DNA of 64,000 bases, from NCBI GenBank assembly GCA_013285405.1, contig CP053446.1, positions 558,001-622,000 on the forward strand, in the 5' to 3' direction. Shown here in pieces: positions 55,073 to 64,000 of the stretch. The notes under the pieces are model-generated. The model was given only the letters and a program-made list of their open reading frames with translations, made no database searches and was not told the origin of the DNA. The translations under genes were made by a program, and so were the position numbers. Numbering within the stretch: position 1 is the first letter of the stretch; every line of letters starts with the position of its first letter. The stretch is from Ignavibacteriota bacterium. Its GTDB lineage: Bacteria; Bacteroidota; Ignavibacteria; Ignavibacteriales; Ignavibacteriaceae.

Positions 55073-58060
55073 TTATTTGAGCAGAAGCATCTTTTTTACG
55101 GAAACAAATTTATCTGTTCTTAATTCATATATATACATTCCTGTTGCCACTCCACTTGCATTCCAGTTGTACTGATATTTTCCGGCTTGCAGTGATGTGT
55201 TTACAAGTTCTGCTACCTTTTCTCCCAATGCATTGTAGATACTGAGTTTTACATTTGCCATCTCCGGCAACGAGAACTCGATCATAGTGCTTGGGTTGAA
55301 TGGATTCGGATAGTTCTGTTCAAGTGAATATACTGTCGGTAACAGTTCTCCCGATACCATCAGTTTCTCTATCGTTGTTTCACTGATTTCTATTGATTCT
55401 CCATCCTTCAGATTTTCATTCAGCTTCTTGCCGCTCTCATCCATCAACCTGATATCCATTCCTTCTACTCTTACTGTTAATGGATATACTACTCCGCTCA
55501 TCTCAATCGTCTTCACTGAGCTGCTCAGGTCTTCGGCTATTCTTCCACTCGTGTATCTGAAGTCATACATTCCTGCTGGTGGTGCTGGTGGTAATTCATA
55601 CTGACTTAAGTCAACCTGTCCATTTACTGCATACAGTGTGTAGCTCACTCCTGCTGCATCTGTCAGTATTATTCTTCCCCAACTATCAGGGAAGTATTCT
55701 ACTGGTTTGCTGTCTTTAGCAAACGATTCTGGTATGATTATCTGTCCTGCGCCTGTCAACTTTATCCAGTAACCAAATCCCGGATCAAGTGTCGTTGCTA
55801 CAGAATATCCACCTGAATATTTGTAGATCGGACCACTCTGTAGTCCTGGTGGATTTGTTGATACGTTCGCTGCTGTTACAATCAATTCATATCCACCGAT
55901 CATATTCCAACCGATAGCTCCTGTTAATGGTGTGTGTGCAACTACTTGCAATCCGCCTGCTGGCCATTCATCTCCTGTATTATAAGTCTGAGCTCCGTTA
56001 TTTTTCATCCAGTATCCTACTCCAGGTGTTGCTGTGGTTACTGTTTGATAACCAGCATTATATTTATAAACATCTCCAACTCTGCCTGGCCACCAATTTG
56101 CTACTCCCATTCCATCAGGATTTGTTCCTGGTACTGATACCATATTCCAGCCATCAGATACATTAACAGATAATTGAAATGTTGATGATGTACTAACATT
56201 ACCTCTGATTATCATACCATCAGTTCCCACTGCCCAAACTTTCGTACCTGCAAAACGAATATCTCTAATTGATTGGGAGGTACCAAGATACAGTTGAGCA
56301 GCTAACCAATTATTTCCGCCATCTGTGGTATAATATGCAACTCCGCTGCCACCTCCAATTATACCAAAGTCATTATTGATAAAACGAATTGTGTAAAGAG
56401 TAGCTGTGCTTGGCATTTGTATCTCGTCGAAGCTGCTGCCGCCGTTTGTTGTTTTATATAATCTTCCTGAACTGCCTGAGATGTAACCATTATTTGCATC
56501 GAAGAAGTGCATTGAGTATAAGGTAATTGTTCCAAGCGTTGTTATCTGCGTGAAAGAGACACCTCCGTTAGTTGATTTACTAACCCTGTTCCCACCACCA
56601 CAAAGATAGATAGTTAAAGAATCGACAATAAAAATTTCATAACCAGCTGCATTTCCCCAGCCAGCCGAAACAGGTGCCCAATTAGCTCCGCCATTTGTAG
56701 TTCTTGCAACTTGACCACTGCCATACATTGCAAAACCAAGATTTTCATTGTAGAATTTTATATCGTATATATTACTTGATGAGGTACCAGTTCCCGTGTT
56801 TAACTGAACCCAATCGATCCCGCCATTTGTGGTTTTGTACACTCCTGTTGGACCTAACGAGCCAACATAACCAACATTTTCATTCACGAAGAATACTGAA
56901 TAGGTTCGATACCCCGGATCGAATGAAAGATTTGTCCAGGTAACTCCACTATCAGTTGTTTTTAAAATATCTCCGAATGAATTTCCAGTTGTAATGCTTC
57001 CTCCCACAACAAAGCCTGTAGTCTCTGATGGAAATGATAAACGATGAAGAATTTCGTTTGTCGCAGATATATTTTTAGTTTGCCAGCTTACTCCATCATC
57101 AACAGATAAAACAATCTGACCGATATCACCACCTATAAGTACAGGAGTTGTTCCCTCTGAATTAACACCGAGAATTCCCAAACCATATAAATTTTCTGTT
57201 GAAGATGTTTGTGTGAGTTCCCAGTTTGCTCCACCATTCGTAGTTTTTAAAACTCTTCCTGCGGTAGTAAGTGCATATCCAATCTCCGCGTCAATAAACT
57301 TTACTTCATAAATAGTCGCCGTTGTTGAACCAATGTTATAGATTATTGCACCGGTTGCACCACCATCAGTGGTTTTATAAATTTTACCAGTACTGTTTGA
57401 AATCCATCCTGTATCAGCATCAAAAAAGTGGATCCCGCGAACAGTACCATCCAGACCAGTAATGTTAGCTGTTATGTTTTCCCATGTTGAACCGGCATTT
57501 GTTGAGCGGAGAAGCCTGCCTGTTGTCGAACTTGCGGATCCTAAAAATATCAGAGTATCATTTACATAATGCACTTTATAAATTGCAGTCGTACCATTTG
57601 TTGATAAAGTCCAGTTCGATCCACCATCTGTCGTCTTCAGAATATTTCCGCTATTACCAACTGCATATCCAACATTAGTATTAATAAAATCCACATCCCA
57701 AAGTGTGACTGTTACACCTGAATTCTGCTCTACCCAGCTTGTACCTCCATCAGTAGTTTTCATAATTAAACCCCCGGTACCTACTGCGTAACCAATGTTC
57801 TGATCAGAAAAGATTACATCATAGATATCTCGTGCAAGCGAGTCAATATATGAAATTGACCAAGTTGTACCAGCATCTGTGGAAACAGTAACTGCACTTC
57901 CATTTCCGAACAACATAAATTTTGTTGGTGAGAGAATAATTGCGTCGTTATGATCAGCACCAGTTGGGGTAGGATTTTGCCATTCCCAATCGAAATTTTG
58001 AGCATAAGAATTTAAACTTATTGCGATCATAATGAATAATAGAAAGTAAAATTTTTTCAT
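55073..58060 (-). CDS. Large T9SS cargo with Ycf48-like propeller and GWN modules
   Basis: A 995-residue secreted protein. Signal peptide 1-20, then WEWQNPTPTG and about 13 repeats with (K/R)(T/S)T(D/N)GG..W (to about residue 640), one with a degraded Asp-box (GGATGAI). Two modules follow with GWNMVSVPG / GWNMIGGYE, PG.GYW and GFGYWIKL phrases (about 655-790), and YELPPAPPAGMYDFRY (about 835), both also found in the M6-like cargo at 10354. The sorting domain (YPNPFNPSTMIEF to MLLLK) ends it. No palindromic element was seen inside this one. Ribosome binding site AGGGAG upstream. Confidence 0.85.
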   Translation of the reverse strand: MKKFYFLLFIMIAISLNSYAQNFDWEWQNPTPTGADHNDAIILSPTKFMLFGNGSAVTVSTDAGTTWSISYIDSLARDIYDVIFSDQNIGYAVGTGGLIMKTTDGGTSWVEQNSGVTVTLWDVDFINTNVGYAVGNSGNILKTTDGGSNWTLSTNGTTAIYKVHYVNDTLIFLGSASSTTGRLLRSTNAGSTWENITANITGLDGTVRGIHFFDADTGWISNSTGKIYKTTDGGATGAIIYNIGSTTATIYEVKFIDAEIGYALTTAGRVLKTTNGGANWELTQTSSTENLYGLGILGVNSEGTTPVLIGGDIGQIVLSVDDGVSWQTKNISATNEILHRLSFPSETTGFVVGGSITTGNSFGDILKTTDSGVTWTNLSFDPGYRTYSVFFVNENVGYVGSLGPTGVYKTTNGGIDWVQLNTGTGTSSSNIYDIKFYNENLGFAMYGSGQVARTTNGGANWAPVSAGWGNAAGYEIFIVDSLTIYLCGGGNRVSKSTNGGVSFTQITTLGTITLYSMHFFDANNGYISGSSGRLYKTTNGGSSFDEIQMPSTATLYTIRFINNDFGIIGGGSGVAYYTTDGGNNWLAAQLYLGTSQSIRDIRFAGTKVWAVGTDGMIIRGNVSTSSTFQLSVNVSDGWNMVSVPGTNPDGMGVANWWPGRVGDVYKYNAGYQTVTTATPGVGYWMKNNGAQTYNTGDEWPAGGLQVVAHTPLTGAIGWNMIGGYELIVTAANVSTNPPGLQSGPIYKYSGGYSVATTLDPGFGYWIKLTGAGQIIIPESFAKDSKPVEYFPDSWGRIILTDAAGVSYTLYAVNGQVDLSQYELPPAPPAGMYDFRYTSGRIAEDLSSSVKTIEMSGVVYPLTVRVEGMDIRLMDESGKKLNENLKDGESIEISETTIEKLMVSGELLPTVYSLEQNYPNPFNPSTMIEFSLPEMANVKLSIYNALGEKVAELVNTSLQAGKYQYNWNASGVATGMYIYELRTDKFVSVKKMLLLK

Positions 58061-58523
58061 GACTCACTCCCTAAAAGATTGATGAAATAGTTTATCCGAA
58101 TTTTGATTACAAGTTATTATAGATCGTTGAATAAGTCAATAAATATTTAGAGATTTTGAAATCTGAATTCTTAAAACGACACAAATAGATATGGTGAATC
58201 CCATACCCAGTGTATTTTAAGAAACAATAGGAAATTTAAATAGCTTAAATCTGTAGGTGTAAAATATTGGCAATTCTAATCAAAACTTTAAAAAATTTTA
58301 TAACAATCTTGAGGAAAAATTAAAACAAAATCACTTTCCGGGATGAAGTTAAGAGTTCGCTTATAAAGATTTTTCTTGCTGTTAAAATTATATTCATGGC
58401 GAATTAAAGCCTCCCGGTAGTTCGTACTTTAATCATAAATATTCAATATTTAAGTGAATAATGTACATCGAACCTGCTTGTTTTGCTGGTAAGCGAAGAA
58501 TTTAATTATTAGAAGTTTCCCGA
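58061..58523. other. Intergenic region, no feature recognised
   Basis: About 460 AT-rich bases upstream of the large T9SS gene and downstream of the four-span membrane protein. I see no ORF with coding character, no RNA-like structure and no repeat. Confidence 0.5.
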
Positions 58524-59081
58524 TTACGGCTTAATCTTCCACGCCAAAACTAATCCAGCTAAAAACCATGTAACACACAAATCAATTACACCAACTATTG
58601 TAAAGCCGAATGGAAACTTCCACCAGTTCCACATAATAAATGGACCTACAAATCCTGCGAATAATCCTAGCAGCATCACAAAAATTACTCTTCGCCTGAA
58701 TGAAGGATTTTGTGCAAGTGTCATCATCAACAATGTTGCTGCGATGAATGCAGAAATAAAATTAATCAGAAAGCTATTGATCATTGGCATTGCCATATTC
58801 CATTCAGAACCTTGCGGATTGTAAACCATAAAATGAATTAGTGGACCAGCTTTATATTGCTCAAACCATTTTTCCATTCCCGCATCTGTTTCTTCTGCAG
58901 GTTCGCCTGGATAAAGATAAATTCCTGGTTCTGTGAGTGAAGATTTTATATGTTCGAGCAATGCTTGATCGGTAATATTCTTCATATCAGAATAATGCCA
59001 CGGAAGTACTGCCCACGAAATGAACATCCAGATGAAAACAACAACTGCAGCGAGTAGTGAAGGTAAAATAATTTTTTTCAT
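58524..59081 (-). CDS. Hypothetical four-span membrane protein
   Basis: A 185-residue protein with hydrophobic segments at about 5-27, 100-122, 130-150 and 157-180, and a soluble acidic loop between the first two (about 30-98, GIYLYPGEPAEETDAGMEKW). I do not recognise the family by name; the layout resembles small DUF membrane proteins of Bacteroidota. A CAGGAGGC ribosome binding site precedes the ATG. It appears to be a single-gene transcript. Confidence 0.7.
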   Translation of the reverse strand: MKKIILPSLLAAVVVFIWMFISWAVLPWHYSDMKNITDQALLEHIKSSLTEPGIYLYPGEPAEETDAGMEKWFEQYKAGPLIHFMVYNPQGSEWNMAMPMINSFLINFISAFIAATLLMMTLAQNPSFRRRVIFVMLLGLFAGFVGPFIMWNWWKFPFGFTIVGVIDLCVTWFLAGLVLAWKIKP

Positions 59082-59275
59082 AACGCCTCCTGTGATTAGA
59101 ATTGATTAGTTAATATAAAAGAAAAGAGATGACTTCTTTTTAGCATACAATTTCCCATCAGATTTATGAATTAATGTTGAAAAGGGATAATTACTAAAAA
59201 CAAAATAATTCAAACTGGATATATTGTCAATTGTTTGATATAATCTTTATTAATAATTATTTGGGAAAAGAGAAA

Positions 59276-59304
59276 GTGAGACTCACCTCAAAGGTGAGTC
59301 TCAC
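59276..59304 (-). terminator. Strong hairpin terminator after the gene at 59338
   Basis: Thirteen-base perfect arms (GTGAGACTCACCT at 59276-59288, AGGTGAGTCTCAC at 59292-59304) with a three-base loop, followed on minus by TTTCTCTTTT. It could also end transcripts from the other side less efficiently. Confidence 0.8.
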
Positions 59305-59337
59305 GTAATAAAAACTAATATAGTGTCTCGTTACACG

Positions 59338-60789
59338 TTATTTTATACTCATAAAGAACTGATTTACTTCATCAGCATTTGAAAAAGATTTCCCAACTAA
59401 TGCTTCATAAAAAGGTTTTTCTTTAATAAACATTTTTTGAGTAACAAAATCTTTTATAAATCTACACTTAGATAATGAATCAAAAGGAACTAAATAAAGG
59501 TAACCACTGGCTATGTCACCAAAACAAACTTTTGGATTTTTACTAAAGTTATCTGAGCTGGTATCTCTTAAACTATTAAATGGCGAACTAACTATATCGA
59601 AGCCAACTTTGTCAAATACAGATTTGCTAATAATATTTTCGATATAGTTACTGATTTTTTGTGAATAAAATTTTTCGTGTAAATATATTTGAAATATTTT
59701 ACCCTTAAATTTCTTGTGTAAAATAAATGACATTCTTCCTTTTTCGGAAAAGGGTTGTTTAAAATTAAGATAAGAATGTGATGCTCCAACCCAAACAATT
59801 CCTTTTTTCCCTTTCTTAATAATTTGATCTTCAATTTGTTTTGCCATTAGTTCATCACGATATTGCAGAAGAGGCATAGTCTGTATTGTTTGCAATATCC
59901 TCAGCTTCTCATAGAACGGACCAGACCTTTTATCCTCAGAGTTGAGAACTAAACTTATTGAAGGCATTTCACACTTGCTATCAAGTCCTATAACTTTCAT
60001 CTTTTCCTGATTTACATCTAAACTTCTATTCAATGACCATACTCCTTCAAGAATATCCCAATATTCTTTCCAGCCCCAAATCAACCAGGGTTGATGTCTG
60101 CCTATTTCCAATGCAAGTTCATAGTCATATTGTTTTGAAGTGACCAGTTTTTCAATTAGCTCATTGTCATCGTAAAGACAAACTTCCATTGCGATAATTC
60201 TGACACCGGCTTTATAGAGATCTGGAATCATTCCTTTTAATAAATTTAAGTAGTTGCTTCGTTCGTGTACTTCACCAAAAACTATAACCTGATATTCAGA
60301 AACTTTTTCCAAAATATAATCTTCAGGTGTATTACCATTTTGATTAAGCCAGTTCAAAAATCTTGTCTCATCCGATGAATCTATTGAAGATATTTCAATA
60401 AGTTTGCTACTATCTGTTTCAGTGTAATCAGGCTCAGACAGAGAATATGAAGAATATCCATTCGATACATCATAAATATCTTTGAAGTAAATTATTCTTT
60501 TTATTATGAATAACGTTATTAATATTATCAATGCAAAAGCAATGTGGCTTTTATACTTCCCGAATAATAGGAGCACCCATCTCCCAAAGGTTTTAATTTT
60601 GAGTAAATGTGATAACAAAAAATAAAGTGTGGCAAGAACAAGAAAGGTTAATTCAAAAGGAATATAAATGTTGATACTTTGGGTTAGATAGACTATTACT
60701 TTAGTGAAAAAATATATAAGCAGCAGATTTACAATTAGAATAGAAAACCTGATCCAAATTTTTATTTTGGTTTCTTTGTCATTCATCAA
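59338..60789 (-). CDS. Membrane protein with ChaN/EreA-like domain
   Basis: A 483-residue protein with three N-terminal membrane segments (about 10-35, 38-62, 78-100) and a soluble C-terminal domain from about residue 150. The phrases VIVFGEVHERSNYLNLL, IIAMEVCLYDDN and IVWVGASHSYL repeat the GE.H...E...G..H pattern of the ChaN/TIKI/erythromycin-esterase-like superfamily, whose members bind haem or act as hydrolases or metalloproteases. This is a distant match read by eye, so function is uncertain. It has its own terminator. Confidence 0.55.
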   Translation of the reverse strand: MMNDKETKIKIWIRFSILIVNLLLIYFFTKVIVYLTQSINIYIPFELTFLVLATLYFLLSHLLKIKTFGRWVLLLFGKYKSHIAFALIILITLFIIKRIIYFKDIYDVSNGYSSYSLSEPDYTETDSSKLIEISSIDSSDETRFLNWLNQNGNTPEDYILEKVSEYQVIVFGEVHERSNYLNLLKGMIPDLYKAGVRIIAMEVCLYDDNELIEKLVTSKQYDYELALEIGRHQPWLIWGWKEYWDILEGVWSLNRSLDVNQEKMKVIGLDSKCEMPSISLVLNSEDKRSGPFYEKLRILQTIQTMPLLQYRDELMAKQIEDQIIKKGKKGIVWVGASHSYLNFKQPFSEKGRMSFILHKKFKGKIFQIYLHEKFYSQKISNYIENIISKSVFDKVGFDIVSSPFNSLRDTSSDNFSKNPKVCFGDIASGYLYLVPFDSLSKCRFIKDFVTQKMFIKEKPFYEALVGKSFSNADEVNQFFMSIK

Positions 60790-60873
60790 AATACCATTAT
60801 TTAATGACCTAAAACGACTAACAGTTAATCTTCTCCTGTCCGTCTACCCAGGCTGTTGCACGAGTCTCTTTTT

Positions 60874-60970
60874 GTCAACCTGAACTCGTTTCAGGTTCTT
60901 CTTATTCACCAAAAACGCGATTAAAGATTCTTAAACAAGCCTGACTGCCGTCGGGCAGGTTCAGGATGAC
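60874..60970. repeat. Intergenic palindromic repeat with a nested second element
   Basis: GTCAACCTGAA at the left and TTCAGGATGAC at the right form inverted ends of the same family as 2005-2082. Inside lies GCCTGACTGCCGTCGGGCAGGT (60939-60960), which is a member of the CCTGCC...GGCAGG family also found in frame in T9SS genes. One element has thus been inserted in another. Confidence 0.75.
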
Positions 60971-60977
60971 TATTAAT

Positions 60978-62270
60978 TTATTCTTCTGAATCTTCTTTCG
61001 CACGATTTAAAATTGCAGGCGGAAGCGACTTGGAAGTTTTGGCTCCAAGTTCTTTTATTTTTTCTGCACGACTAATCAAATTTCCTCGTCCATCGGTTAA
61101 TTTATTCATCGCTTTATCGTAATTATCTTTAACTGAAATTAATCCTTTACCGACTGTAAGCAAGTCTTCAACAAATGCTGTAAACTTATCGAGCATATCT
61201 CCACTTTGCCTTGCAATTTCCAAAGCATTTTTGTTTTGGTTTTCTTGTCTCCAAATGCTTGAAATGGTTCTTAGCGTTGCAAGTAGAGTTGAAGGACTCA
61301 CAATCACAATATTCATTTCAAAAGCATCGTTAAAAATTGCCTGATCATTTTGTACTGCGAGTGCAAATGCCGGTTCGATCGGCATAAACATTAGAACAAA
61401 ATCAAGACTTTCGAGCTGATATAGATTCTGATAATTTTTTCCGCTTAGATTTTTTATGTGTGATCGGATTGAATTTATATGCTCTCTCAAACCAAGCTGT
61501 TTCTGGTGTTCATCTTCTTCTGAAATATATTTTTCATAACCAATCAATGAAACTTTTGAATCCACAACTATACTTTTATTCTCAGGAAGTTTTATTATCA
61601 CATCCGGTTGTAATCTTTTTCCTGATTCTGAAGTCAAACTTTCCTGGACAACGTATTCCCTCCCTTTCACCAATCCGGATTTTTCGAGAATGCTTTCGAG
61701 AATAAACTCACCCCAATTGCCTTGAGTTTTGCTTTGTCCTTTTAATGCTTCAGTAAGATTTTTCGCTTCCTGAGTTATCTGCTGATTCATATCTTTCAAT
61801 GATGTCAACTGCTGACGAAGCGACGCAAATCTGTCAATATTTTCTTTGTTTGTTTCCTCGACTTTACTCTGAAATTCGTTAATCTTTTCTTTTAACGGAT
61901 TGAGAATTTCCGAAAGATTTGTTTTGCTTTGCTTTGAAAACTCATCTGTTTTTTCTTTGAAGATTTTATTAGCAAGATTTTCAAATTCTTTTGTGAACTT
62001 CTGCTGCAATTCCTCTACTTCTGCTTTTTGTTCAGTGAGTTTTTGTTGAAGATTATTGTAATCAGATTGAAGTGCTGATAATTTTGAGTTGAGCTCAAGA
62101 ACTTTTTGTCTCTCTGAGTTAAGATTATTTTCAAGTGTGGATCTTTCACGTTCGAGAATTACACTTCGTTCTTCAACCCTGCCGGATTCACCTTTAAATT
62201 TTGATGAAGCGATAAACCAGGCAGCAAGTCCTCCAACAATTAATCCAATTATTAAAAAAATTATTTCCAT
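60978..62270 (-). CDS. rmuC: DNA recombination protein RmuC
   Basis: RmuC limits recombination at inverted repeats and is predicted to be a nuclease. From the ATG at 62270 (AAGGAT nine bases upstream) the 430-residue protein has an N-terminal membrane anchor (EIIFLIIGLIVGGLAAWFIA), a long coiled coil (about 30-165) and the RmuC domain with QGNWGEFILESILEKSGL, LQPDVIIKLPENKSIVVDSKVSL and LDFVLMFMPIEPAF. The 27 extra residues of the longer frame are made of the inverted repeat at 62292-62373 and are rejected. Confidence 0.92.
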   Translation of the reverse strand: MEIIFLIIGLIVGGLAAWFIASSKFKGESGRVEERSVILERERSTLENNLNSERQKVLELNSKLSALQSDYNNLQQKLTEQKAEVEELQQKFTKEFENLANKIFKEKTDEFSKQSKTNLSEILNPLKEKINEFQSKVEETNKENIDRFASLRQQLTSLKDMNQQITQEAKNLTEALKGQSKTQGNWGEFILESILEKSGLVKGREYVVQESLTSESGKRLQPDVIIKLPENKSIVVDSKVSLIGYEKYISEEDEHQKQLGLREHINSIRSHIKNLSGKNYQNLYQLESLDFVLMFMPIEPAFALAVQNDQAIFNDAFEMNIVIVSPSTLLATLRTISSIWRQENQNKNALEIARQSGDMLDKFTAFVEDLLTVGKGLISVKDNYDKAMNKLTDGRGNLISRAEKIKELGAKTSKSLPPAILNRAKEDSEE

Positions 62271-62291
62271 TTTCTTACATCCTTTTAAAAC

Positions 62292-62373
62292 AATAGAACG
62301 CAGATGACGCAGATATAACTGATTTGCGCTGATCAGAGATAATCTGCTCAATCAGCGTAATCTGCGTTCTATT
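62292..62373. repeat. Inverted repeat AATAGAACGCAGAT...ATCTGCGTTCTATT
   Basis: Fourteen-base perfect outer arms (62292-62305, 62360-62373) plus an inner pair around GCGCTGAT / ATCAGCG. It lies between the hutH stop and the rmuC start. Such CGCAGAT repeats are frequent dispersed elements in bacteria. Confidence 0.75.
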
Positions 62374-62377
62374 CTGC

Positions 62378-63901
62378 CTATTCTAAACTTCCCACAACCT
62401 TCTCAACTTCTTCTAGAATTTCACAAGACTTAACAAGCGCTTTCATCTTGTTATGATCAGGATAAAGCGGACGATCAACGTCGAGATGTTCAACATATTT
62501 TCTAATTACTTCTTTTGCTTTTGCAACTCCTTTTCCTGTTTTATGCTCACGGAAATCGAGTGCCTGAGCCGCAGCCATAAATTCAATTCCTAATATACCA
62601 TAAGCATTATCAAGAATCTGTTGGTTTTTCAAAGCCGTATTCATTCCCATAGAAACAAAATCTTCTTGATCAGCAGCAGCAGGGATTGATTGAATCGAAG
62701 CAGGAGTTGAAAGAATTCTTTGTTCAACTATTAATGTATCTGCTGTGTACTGACTCAACATCAAACCAGAAAACATTCCAGCACCTTTTGTTAAGAAAGC
62801 AGGAAGTCCGACACTCAATGCCGGATTATTCAATCTGTTCATTCTTCTTTCGGATAAAACACAAATCATAGTAACTGCAGCACCAACCATATCCATTGGA
62901 AGCGAAACAGGAGTTCCCTGAAAGTTTGCACCGGTCAATGTTATTTTATCTTCAGGAATAAATATCGGATTATCACCCACGCCATTCAATTCAATTTCAA
63001 TTTGTGATTTGGCATAAGCAACTGCATCGTGTGCTGCACCAATTACTTGTGGAGAAGATCGCATCGAGTACGCATCCTGAACTTTTTGTTTTAATTTACC
63101 AGAAAGAAGATCACTTCCTTCAATACATTTTTTAATTGATTGTGAACTTCGGACAGCTCCAGAAAATCCTCTCAGTTTATGTAAACGAACATCGTACGGT
63201 TTCATATTTGCGAGAAGAGCTTCAAGTGACATTGCACAGGCAATTTCAGCTTGTTTCAAGAATCGGTTGATATCATAAATTTGTATCGCAGCAATCGCTG
63301 TTAAAAAATTTGAACCATTGATGACTGCAAGTCCGTCTCTTGCTTGAAGTCCGGGAATTTTTATTCCTGCTTTTTCAAACGCAACTTTTCCGGGAAGTCT
63401 TTCTCCTTTATAAAATGCTTCTCCTTCTCCCATCATAAGCAAAGCAATTTGCGACATCGGAGCTAGATCACCGCAAGCTCCAACCGAACCTTTTTCGCAG
63501 ACAACCGGAATACAATCTTTGTTCAGCATATCAACAAGTGTTAAAGTAATTTCAGGTCTGCATCCTGAATTTCCGTGTGCATGAACATTTATTCTTCCTG
63601 TAATTGCACCACGCACCCATTCAATCGGCATTGGATTGCCGATTCCTGCAGCGTGATTATAGATAAGATATTTCTGAAAATCTTTTACCTGTTCGTCATT
63701 CAACACAACTTCGGAAAATTCTCCGATGCCCGTGTTAACTCCGTACATAATTTCGTGAGCTTTGATTTTTTCTTCAAGCATTGCACGACAGGTTTTTATT
63801 CTTTCGATTGAATCTTTGTTGAGTTCGACTTGTTCTTTATTTCTTGCGATGCGGACTACTTTTTCAACTGTTAATCCTGATCCGTTTAAAGTAATAGCCA
63901 T
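62378..63901 (-). CDS. hutH: Aromatic amino acid ammonia-lyase, histidine ammonia-lyase type, with Cys in the MIO motif
   Basis: A 507-residue lyase that removes ammonia from histidine (or possibly tyrosine) to give the trans-enoate. The active-site Tyr53 (MYGVNTGIGEF), His83 (YNHAAG) and NGSNFLTA are present, and QEDFVSMGMN is the usual C-terminal stretch. The motif that cyclises to the MIO cofactor reads Ala142-Cys143-Gly144 (SVGACGDLAPM) instead of Ala-Ser-Gly. The codon is TGC, so it is real in this sequence. No other hut gene is in view. A GGAAGGAAAG ribosome binding site precedes the ATG. Confidence 0.88.
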   Translation of the reverse strand: MAITLNGSGLTVEKVVRIARNKEQVELNKDSIERIKTCRAMLEEKIKAHEIMYGVNTGIGEFSEVVLNDEQVKDFQKYLIYNHAAGIGNPMPIEWVRGAITGRINVHAHGNSGCRPEITLTLVDMLNKDCIPVVCEKGSVGACGDLAPMSQIALLMMGEGEAFYKGERLPGKVAFEKAGIKIPGLQARDGLAVINGSNFLTAIAAIQIYDINRFLKQAEIACAMSLEALLANMKPYDVRLHKLRGFSGAVRSSQSIKKCIEGSDLLSGKLKQKVQDAYSMRSSPQVIGAAHDAVAYAKSQIEIELNGVGDNPIFIPEDKITLTGANFQGTPVSLPMDMVGAAVTMICVLSERRMNRLNNPALSVGLPAFLTKGAGMFSGLMLSQYTADTLIVEQRILSTPASIQSIPAAADQEDFVSMGMNTALKNQQILDNAYGILGIEFMAAAQALDFREHKTGKGVAKAKEVIRKYVEHLDVDRPLYPDHNKMKALVKSCEILEEVEKVVGSLE

Positions 63902-64000
63902 TCTTTCCTTCCGTTATCCTGTGGTAGATAAAAATGATGATGAATTGTGAATGTAAAATTAACTATTAAGCAGGAGAAATCAGAGAGGAAAAAGAGTAAG

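Noticed and set aside
55073-58060. True sialidase or photosystem assembly factor function for the Asp-box proteins
   Set aside because: Asp-box/Ycf48 repeats are structural; no catalytic Arg triad or photosynthesis context is visible.
62271-62351. N-terminal extension of RmuC
   Set aside because: Encoded by the inverted repeat; the membrane anchor begins right after the ATG at 62270.
1-64000. CRISPR arrays, tRNA or rRNA genes, prophage or insertion sequences
   Set aside because: No regularly spaced direct repeats, no cloverleaf sequence that I could find by eye, and no transposase, integrase or phage protein among the open frames.

Overview
The window is AT-rich bacterial chromosome, almost certainly from the Ignavibacteria/Chlorobi branch of Bacteroidota. 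Three things point there: nine or ten secreted proteins that end in a type IX secretion (T9SS) C-terminal sorting domain with the YPNPFNP motif; a promoter ahead of metK that fits the Bacteroidota TTG-N20-TAnnTTTG pattern; and family combinations such as GWxTD, DUF4175/DUF4159 and lptE next to a sigma-54 activator. No rRNA, tRNA, CRISPR array, prophage or transposase was seen. Nearly every gene is on the minus strand; only a TIGR01777 epimerase, a nitronate monooxygenase-like gene and prfA are on plus.

Layout: 1-10.2 kb is housekeeping (YraN, RNase HII, UbiA prenyltransferase, a small Fe-S protein, an Omp85 protein, a PfkB sugar kinase, a GWxTD protein, RimO, then CPBP protease, DUF2007 and CdsA in overlapping order). 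10.3-14.8 kb holds two T9SS cargo genes, one of which is an M6 peptidase relative that is frameshifted and has lost its catalytic Glu. 15-24.4 kb is an envelope and RNA-modification block: DUF3108, GT9, 3-methyladenine glycosylase, TPR, cellulose-synthase-like GT2, LptE, sigma-54 activator, a frameshifted metallo-beta-lactamase-fold gene, SPOR protein and MiaB. 24.9-30.6 kb is a second T9SS cargo block. 30.8-39.2 kb has the epimerase, a nucleotidyltransferase plus small partner (toxin-antitoxin-like), ahcY-metK (S-adenosylmethionine cycle), nitronate monooxygenase, ispH and prfA. 39.2-48.1 kb is a signalling cassette (soluble PAS histidine kinase, NtrC-type regulator, double-receiver PP2C phosphatase) and the DUF4175/DUF4159 pair. 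48.2-58.1 kb is a third T9SS cargo block of four large genes. 58.5-63.9 kb has two membrane proteins of unknown function, RmuC and an aromatic amino acid (histidine) ammonia-lyase with Cys in place of the MIO-forming Ser.

The most unusual signal is a set of short palindromic elements. They occur between genes (near 2.0, 5.2, 7.9, 60.9 and 62.3 kb) and also in frame inside T9SS cargo genes, where they add 5-8 codons in surface loops just before or within the sorting domain. One loop carries different elements in five paralogues, like an insertion hotspot. This resembles the in-frame palindromic elements known from Rickettsia, but here they are concentrated in secreted-protein C-termini. The three tandem genes at 48-54.7 kb share near-identical C-terminal cassettes on unrelated N-terminal parts, which suggests domain shuffling or gene conversion.
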